Shown here: positions 58,155-64,000 of the stretch, piece after piece
Numbering within the stretch: the first letter of the stretch is position 1
Layout of the letters: the number at the start of each line of letters is the position of its first letter
DNA from: Monosporascus cannonballus
Taxonomy: Eukaryota > Ascomycota > Sordariomycetes > Xylariales
Direction: 5' to 3'
Length of the DNA: 64,000 nt
NCBI GenBank assembly: GCA_004154925.1
Contig: QJNS01000018.1
Location: 248,001 to 312,000, forward strand
Program-made: the position numbers and the translations under genes
Notes under the pieces: generated by a model
What the model saw: only the letters and a program-made list of their open reading frames with translations
The model's database searches: none
What the model was told of the DNA's origin: nothing

Positions 58155-58433
58155 TTAGTCGTCGGCTGGCATATGGTCGCTAGGGAACTGAAGGCTGCTA
58201 CCACAGATATGAAGCCCTAATCCGCCGGAGGGAGTTAACGAGATGGCCACTGATGGTAGACTCCCAATCAATCCCTCATCATGGACACAGCAATCTATTT
58301 CTAGGACAGCCAATGTCTGCCATTGCTTGACCTTGCCTTCAAAGGTGTCATTCTCCTTTTGTGGCAATATACTATCTGCTGGCCCTTTAAAGATTAGGTA
58401 TGACAAGCTTTCTGCCTTGGCTATAGGAGGCAT
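58155..58433 (-). CDS. possible small hypothetical protein
   Basis: An ATG-started 92-codon frame reads like a folded small protein (SLSYLIFKGPADSIL, KQWQTLAVLEIDCC, GLGLHICGSSLQFP) but has no recognised domain and no intron support. It sits between two Myb-like genes on the same strand, in the upstream region of the 56.9-kb gene, so it may also be chance or a 5' leader. Low confidence. Confidence 0.25.
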   Translation of the reverse strand: MPPIAKAESLSYLIFKGPADSILPQKENDTFEGKVKQWQTLAVLEIDCCVHDEGLIGSLPSVAISLTPSGGLGLHICGSSLQFPSDHMPADD

Positions 58434-58696
58434 AAAAGAGCAGTAGGCACAGCCACCTGCATGATTTCAGGGCACCAAAGACTGATAGAATGGATAGAGA
58501 TCCCTGTGGTAATTCTTTGTTCCGTAATGTACAACCTTGGTAGCTAAAGCAGACTATCCCAATGTCCAACTTATCCTAGGTCAACGCCGATGGTCATGAT
58601 GCTGTCTCATCCTGGAGACAACTTGTCGGATGTTAAGTGTCATAGAATCCAACCTTAGACATTTCCCTTCATTGTCTTCATGGAATCGAATCTGTC

Positions 58697-59393
58697 TCAA
58701 GCCACGCCAACATTGTCGTTGGCTGCCTCCTTGCGGGACGAAGCATGCTGCTTGGGATTGCGCTTGAGTTTCTTGGTGGGAGACTCGTCAAGGTCAGCCT
58801 CGCCGTCATCAGCAGCAGGTCTGGTCTTCACGGTGGAACGCTTGGCAGGGGTCTTCTTCGGGCCAGGGGTGGACGGGGCGGGTGTGGATGGGCCATCTGT
58901 GTCAAACAGCCTGAGACCACGAAATATGAGTATCCTCGTTGTAGCTCCATCCGTATATGATTGATGATGATAACAGCTAACTGTTCTTCTTCAGGGCTGA
59001 GGGAATTAATCTCTCATACAAATTAGCTGTTACCCCTGTGTCCTCCACCCATTAGCGCGACACCCGGTCCGATTCCTTCCGACCTCAAGCTACTGTATCC
59101 GACAATCTGCAGTTTCTCCCTAAACACTTGATCAGTATACCTGGCGAATACCGAGATAATCGTGAAACACATACGCCTTCAAACCATCCGTGTTTCTTGC
59201 AAAGCTGGCGGAAGCATTCTCTGGCGGACTTCACATCCTTCTGACCGAATTCAGCCACGATGATGTCGTAGTTAATGCCAGATTGGACACTAGGCGGCAG
59301 TGATTTGAGGGCGAGAGTCATCATCTTCACATCGCGAGCACTGGGACCGACGGTCTCAGTCTCGGTGCCGTTCTCAGTCTTCTTGGGAGCCAT
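58697..59393 (-). CDS. small Myb/SANT-like nuclear protein
   Basis: Exon 1 (59393 down to about 59175) encodes MAPKKTENGTETETVG, then a helical domain: ARDVKMMTLALKSLPPSVQS, INYDIIVAEFGQKDVKSARE and CFRQLCKKHGW, matching the fungal Myb-like fold seen in the neighbouring genes. Exon 2 (about 58896-58910 down to stop 58697) encodes a Lys/Pro-rich tail (PSTPGPKKTPAKRSTVKTR, SPTKKLKRNPKQ), likely nuclear-localising. A candidate donor GTATGT lies at 59174 and acceptors at 58897 or 58911. None of the simple pairings keeps frame perfectly, so the intron boundaries (or an extra small exon) are unresolved. The total is about 145 aa. The start at ATG 59393 (MAPKK) is preferred over an upstream in-frame non-ATG extension. 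Confidence 0.72.
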
Positions 59394-59976
59394 GGTGACT
59401 TGGCAGTGTTGGCCTTGACTTCCAAGCCTGCTTGAATGGTAGGAGGCAATCAACTTGTGTGATGTATGGGTGGGATGGTTGATGAGTGAAGTTTCGTGGT
59501 TGATAAGAGGTGTGGTTACTGTTAAGCGTGGAGTAATGTTAGATGGGAGGTGGAAATGGATAAATACGGGGCAGGGTCTGGGAGGTGATGCCTACCTAAA
59601 AAGCAGGAAAACCCGTCGGAAGGGACCTCAGGCGGAGACAGGGGACGTCGAGGCAGAGATGGGGGAGCTTGAGGCGGGAACAAGGGACGTAACGCCGATG
59701 ACAGACCTTTCCACTCTTGCCTGAGGTTAGTCGCATATTCTAAGGACGGTGGGCTGCAATCTACGTACTATATCAACCAATAAAGCTTACTAAGCCCGCT
59801 TCACAATTATCACTGGAGACTTGTCATTTTTCGCAAGTTTTAGAAGTGCTCAAGCAGGAACAGGACTAATTGACAACTTCAGTCGCGTACGCCAGGTCCT
59901 ATGATGTCACATTATACCACTTATAGCCTTGTTGCACTGGTTGGTCGCAAAAGGGGGAAGGGAGGAGGATGAAGGT

Positions 59977-60587
59977 CTAGTGCCCGCACATTCCCCCCAG
60001 CTGCATCCGCGCTAGCCCTGCAGCGGCTTGCTCTACCCCCCGATTCTCCAGGAAATCATCCAGAACGAAACAATACACCTCATACGCATATCCTGCCGCC
60101 ATGTCATCCAATCCCTCCGCCCATCGACACGGCCCTCGTTCTCCTTATCGTACCGGATGATCTGAACCATGAACCGGGTGGCATGATCATATTTCGACCA
60201 ATCAGCCTTGTTGGGGGCTGGCCCCGTATACTGCTCCAGGCGAACGGGATCATCGATAGTTGTCATGGTGTGCTCTAGGTGGTGGATGAAGTCCGTCTCT
60301 TCGTCGCTGTCGTCATGTTTAGCCGCGAGGTGCTCCCGCTCGATGTACTCACGCGCGAGCTCGTCGGTTAAGAGTGCCACGGCCTCGGACTGCAGCCAGT
60401 GCGCCAGCTCGGTGTTGGTGTTAAAGCCGGTCAGGTTGCCCTTCATGTTGACTCCACTGAGTTGCCGGCGCAGGGCTGACAGCTTGGGGTTGTTTTTGGC
60501 GTTTTGGATACGGTGGACAGATGGAATAGACGATGCCATTTCTATGGAACCAGACATTTCATCGAAGACAAAGGACATACTGTCCAT
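59977..60587 (-). CDS. hypothetical protein with one-base frame break
   Basis: From ATG 60587 the frame encodes about 150 residues (MDSMSFVFDEMSGSIEMASS; helical LAHWLQSEAVALLTDELARE at about 66-85; acidic DDSDEETD at about 93-100). At about 60112-60127 (GATGGGCGGAGG on the minus strand) the original frame turns into a Trp/Met/Arg-rich tail that looks unnatural. The next frame instead continues convincingly (LDDMAAGYAYEVYCFVLDDF, ENRGVEQAAAGLARMQLGG) to TAG at 59977-59979. A single G missing from the GGG run explains this, either a real mutation or a homopolymer sequencing error. The family was not recognised; it is not Myb-like. Corrected length is about 203 aa. Confidence 0.65.
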
Positions 60588-61728
60588 ATGAGGATCAGTG
60601 GGTGTGGCTGAGGGTCGGTATTGTTGTGATGGAATTCAGTGGTTCCGATACAGAATCGAGCTTCCGGGTGTTCAGGTACGTTTCTGGAATGAAGAAGGCT
60701 AAGAGAAGTTTTAAGAAGGCGATGGTAAACTCTGGTTAAGTAGTTTCTCAACCCTTCACAGGGATTAAAGACAAAAGGAAACAGAGACAATGGAGGCTAA
60801 CGTGCCACCTAAAGTACGATTGTGGCATTGTATAGTCGCCCGAGCAGTAAGATGGAGGTCAAGCACAACGAAGACACCTAGCACTCATTTAAGCCTAATA
60901 TATCCATTGTAAAGTAACAAGGCTTTGAGGACAGCCCCATCTCACTTGTTTACCTGGACAACTACCTTAACTTCCGATCCCACTAGCTCGACTTCATCGT
61001 ATAAAAGCATATATGAAACTTGGTTTCCAACTTGTAGATAGCTAATCTCGCACCCGGACCGTAGTCATCTCAACTGCGTAACCTATGCACGACGGTGAAT
61101 AGGCTATCTGTTCCTTAACATGTTCGTATTCTAGCATGATGCTTCGTGCCATGAGAGATCGTATTCCATGATTTAAGGTTCGAAGTCTTGTTGGAACTAT
61201 TCTTGGATTATATTTTATTCTCGAAGCTTGCATCCAAACCGCAGCGGATTTCATCCTATGTAGACAACAAGACCTTAGCCTAGCCAACTCTAAGCCAGGG
61301 CACCCTGGCGATGTCACTGGATTCTAGGGGTTGCACCACCACCACGAGGACCCTAACAGCACGGCACCGTTGTTAGGTATATGATACAAAGATTTGCAGA
61401 CAGGCACCATCAGTTATAAGAACCCAATGAAGAATATAATAATGAACTAGGGCTACTATCATATTGCTTTCGTAGCAGCGTGAAGTTCGGACAAAGCCGT
61501 GATGGGGTCCTTATCCGCAGCGATGTGACTCCAACTCCTATTCCGTGCGGACCCGCTCTATCGTCCGGGCGCCCTCCAGCGCTGGCGTCCCGGAACGCCC
61601 TCAGTGGTCGGGACTTCTTGCATTTGTTGTGACGCGTGAATCCGGTAAATACAGATTCCGGTGCGATTCTAACCATTGCTCAGCAACCCAATAATCAGAA
61701 AATCACATTCCACTTCAAACGCACGACA
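60588..61728. other. divergent intergenic region
   Basis: This lies between the minus-strand gene starting at 60587 and the plus-strand gene starting at 61729, so it should hold both promoters. The minus frames at 61042-61317 and 61410-61676 have no domain; the second is antisense to the 5' end of the next gene. Confidence 0.5.
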
Positions 61729-62477
61729 ATGGATCATCCGACGGACAAGCAGCTCGCTCCCGCTCCCGCTTCCGCTGCCGCTGCAGCTCCAGCTCCGGCA
61801 CCCTCTCCCGGCCCCTCTCTGCCTGCTCCCCCTCCGGCCAACGAGCCCGTCGAGGAGCGCCGCCGTCGCCCGGCCACCCAGGCGGACGGAGAGTTCATGG
61901 CGGAGATCCTCCGCCACTCCGAGACAAAGATTGAGATCCCGCCGGCCGCCTGGCCCAAGATTTCCGCTGCTCGCGGCCTAACAGTGGACTCGGCCAAGGT
62001 AAGCCACCGGTAAAGCTCTCCTATTATCATGTAGGGGAACTAACATGATTATAGACTCGCTGGGGCCAGATTAAGAGGAAGCTTGGGCTCAACACCACAG
62101 CCAAACCTCTGCCCGAGTCGACCTACAAGGCTCGCAAGTCGGCTGGCAGCACCCCTGGCAAGGGCAAGGCGGTGGAGAGCAGCCTGGTCGCCAAGCGGGC
62201 TGCCGTGGGGGCTGCTGAAGATCTGGCCAACCTCCAGGATGATACCGACCGCAGCGAGAACGAGGCGGGCCCCTCCTCGGCCAAAAAGCTCAAGGGGGAG
62301 GCGGCGGTCAAGACGGAGGAGGCCGAGGACAAGGATGAGAAGAAGACTGTGGCGGTGAAGGAGGAGGCCGAGGAGGTGAAGAAGGAAGAGGAAGAGGAAG
62401 AGGAAGAGGAAGAGGAAGAAGAAGAGGAAGAGGAAGAGGAAGAGGAAAAGAACCCCTTTCTGAAGACCGAGGACTAG
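61729..62477 (+). CDS. Myb/SANT-like nuclear protein with poly-glutamate tail
   Basis: Two exons (61729-61998 and 62055-62477) with a GTAAGC...CTAAC...TTATAG intron give 230 aa. The N-terminus is an Ala/Pro repeat (about residues 8-45). The DNA-binding-like domain at about 57-107 reads GEFMAEILRHSETKIEIPPA, then WPKISAARGLTVDSAK and TRWGQIKRKLGLN, with the usual W...I...AK.RW...L pattern. Basic segments follow (KARKSAG, KGKAVES). The tail has VKTE, VKEE and VKKE (SUMO-consensus) and ends in a run of about 21 glutamates encoded by a GAGGAA microsatellite, then NPFLKTED. A partial duplicate with the same intron lies at 29,673-30,071. It is probably a chromatin or transcription factor; acidic tails occur in histone-binding proteins. 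Confidence 0.85.
62386..62452 (+). repeat. GAGGAA-type microsatellite encoding poly-Glu
   Basis: Near-perfect GAGGAA hexamers sit inside exon 2 of the 61.7-kb gene. The reading frame is kept because the unit is a multiple of three. Confidence 0.85.
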
Positions 62478-63259
62478 ACAGTCCCTTGCTGCCAACATAT
62501 TAAAAATGTCAAAAATAGTATAATGGAGCATCCTGAGGCAAAAGAATTGCTTACGCAACTAAGAGCGTCGACTACTCGTGACTATTCGGTTTTGACGCTA
62601 TTTGTTTGATAACGAGAAGTGCTGTTGTCCTAGCAGTGATGTGAGCCGGGTGGACAGGGAGCTATAAGCTGTGTTTCACGCACTATGTTCGACAGCAGTT
62701 GCGCATGTCGCTAAGATGTTAACAGGAACGAAAAAAATGAAGCGACAACGGAAGAAGCAGGGTGGCTTTGGTTGCAAGCTTGCTTTTAGGGCTGAGTCTA
62801 ACTCTGAATAGCCTCGAGACGGTCATATGGGCTGGAGTCTCTGAAAAACTACTGGAGCAACATAGAGCGCGGGTGGCATTCATGGGGGGTCAGAACAACG
62901 AGATGGCAAAAGTATTAGACGTACAAAGTGACGGAGATACTCTTTCAATTTGGTTATCCAATGTGGGGGGTAATAGTTCTATCATGAGGCATCAAATGCG
63001 GTGATGATTGTAACAGCCATATCCCGCCTAGAAATAGATCCCTCCTCGACTACCGCCCCGCCGGGGGTGTCGACCTAAACGCCAGCTTCGTAACCGCCCG
63101 AAAATGGTAAGGAATCATGCCTCATCACTATTTCGGAGTACATGTTCAGACATCCATGGCCTTAGAGCCCAGCGAATCTTGTGATCCAGGCATCCCCTAT
63201 GTATTAAGCCATCCTAGAGTCGAACTGTCTCAAACGCCCCTTAGCATATCATATGCCAT
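62478..63259. other. convergent intergenic region
   Basis: This lies between the 3' ends of the genes ending at 62477 (plus) and 63260 (minus). The frame at 62762-63004 lacks an ATG start and has no domain. Probable terminators and 3' ends are not individually recognisable. Confidence 0.5.
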
Positions 63260-63961
63260 TTAGACACAATGATCCCATTCCTCGTGCTTCACATTGATGT
63301 GGTCTCCTTCAGCTTCGATGGAAGGATTTGCTAGTTGAAAGTGATCGTGCTGGTGTAGATGTTGTAGAGGTTGATGATCGCAAGCCCCGGCACCGAAGTC
63401 ATCGAATGCGTACGGGTGTGGGAATGGTGTATATGACATCGCTGGGTGCCAGCTTGCATCGTCGTGGGGATGACAAGGTGGCCCCGGGAAGTCGAACGTG
63501 TTTCGAGAATGGACCATGTCGCTCGTAGGACTCGCAGCTAGAGCGGAGGCAAAGACATCCGTATCGCCGCATGGTGTCAGAAGGCGCGGCTGCATGGGAT
63601 GGGGTGTCGGCACGGTCGGAGAGGGAGCTGGCATAGGGCCCGGAGTGAGACCTGGTGTGAGACGGCTTTCCGGGCGATGTTGCGCGCTCTCTTGTTTGAC
63701 CTTCGGGACGGATGTCTCGGACGGCTGCTGTGGGGCAGGCGAGGCTACGGCAGATTCAGATTTGACGCTTCCGTCCTTCTTCGGCTTCGCTTCCTTCTTG
63801 GATTTCGTGACTCGGGACTTGGGCGGGCCCGTTCGATTTCGTCTTGTGGGTTCGAGGCCTAGCATCGCCGAGCGGAAGCGCGAATATCTCATTCGAGCGG
63901 CGTGGCCGTTGGTGATCTCCTGGGCGAGTATGGGATCATGCGCAACCTTATTCCAATCGAT
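63260..63961 (-). CDS. Myb/SANT-like nuclear protein, 3' exon (5' end outside window)
   Basis: A 702-bp exon ends at stop 63260. Its 5' border is an acceptor (TCTAAC branch, then TTATTTAG) at 63962, so at least one upstream exon lies right of the window. It opens with the second half of the Myb-like domain: IDWNKVAHDPILAQEI, then NGHAARMRYSRFRSAMLGLE. A Lys-rich nuclear-localisation segment (SKKEAKPKKD) and SUMO-consensus VKSE, VKQE and VKHE follow. The rest is Pro/His-rich with aromatic repeats, ending EEWDHCV. The tail composition resembles that of the 56.9-kb protein (His, Phe, Pro and Gly-Ala-Gly clusters), supporting a paralogous relationship. The visible part is 233 residues. Confidence 0.82.
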   Translation of the reverse strand: MDWNKVAHDPILAQEITNGHAARMRYSRFRSAMLGLEPTRRNRTGPPKSRVTKSKKEAKPKKDGSVKSESAVASPAPQQPSETSVPKVKQESAQHRPESRLTPGLTPGPMPAPSPTVPTPHPMQPRLLTPCGDTDVFASALAASPTSDMVHSRNTFDFPGPPCHPHDDASWHPAMSYTPFPHPYAFDDFGAGACDHQPLQHLHQHDHFQLANPSIEAEGDHINVKHEEWDHCV

Positions 63962-64000
63962 CTAAATAACCTGTTAGATGCTTTCGCTTCTCTTACGCTC

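Noticed and set aside
62049..62558. Leu/Phe-rich minus-strand frame
   Set aside because: Antisense of the poly-Glu microsatellite.

Overview
The window looks like a chromosome segment of a filamentous ascomycete (Pezizomycotina, probably Eurotiales). The reasons are short GT-AG introns of about 45-95 bp with CTRAC-like branch sites, GC-rich exons, fungus-specific families (fungal Myb/SANT-like nuclear proteins, MYND-DUF4470, berberine-bridge-like FAD oxidases, a CFEM-like secreted protein), and AT-dominated blocks of transposons decayed by RIP-type C:G to T:A mutation. The species cannot be named from sequence alone.

Layout. 1-5690 holds two same-strand (minus), RIP-mutated partial copies of a Ty3/Gypsy-like element; the left one runs off the window and keeps a decayed zinc knuckle and protease motif. 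6995-11824 is a small intact gene island on the minus strand: a DHYC-type palmitoyltransferase-like membrane protein, a cysteine-rich secreted protein and a soluble fumarate reductase. 12718-25508 is a nest of transposons. A ~1.84 kb pogo/Fot1-type DNA transposon, with 46-bp terminal inverted repeats and TA flanks, was split by an LTR, which was split by a second element, which was split by a 7.4 kb Gypsy element; two further LTRs lie in the nest. Every level except the pogo element itself has a 5-bp target duplication that can be read directly.

25509-37452 has ordinary base composition but almost no intact genes. It holds relics: a partial duplicate of the 61.7-kb nuclear protein gene fused with C2H2-like repeats, and a RanBP2-type zinc-finger relic. 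37453-39692 is an intact four-exon AT-hook/Myb-like gene. 39693-51500 is again gene-poor, with a berberine-bridge-like FAD oxidase pseudogene, a short-chain dehydrogenase fragment and a MYND-DUF4470 pseudogene. 52102-53385 is an intact single-exon gene of unknown function.

56903-63961 is a dense cluster. It has four small lysine-rich nuclear proteins with a fungal Myb/SANT-like fold, three of them carrying many psi-K-x-E (SUMO-consensus) motifs, and one unrelated hypothetical gene with a one-base frame break. With the 37.4-kb gene and the 29.7-kb relic there are six family-like loci in about 34 kb, which looks like a local, still-expanding family of DNA-binding proteins. No tRNA, rRNA or CRISPR was found.
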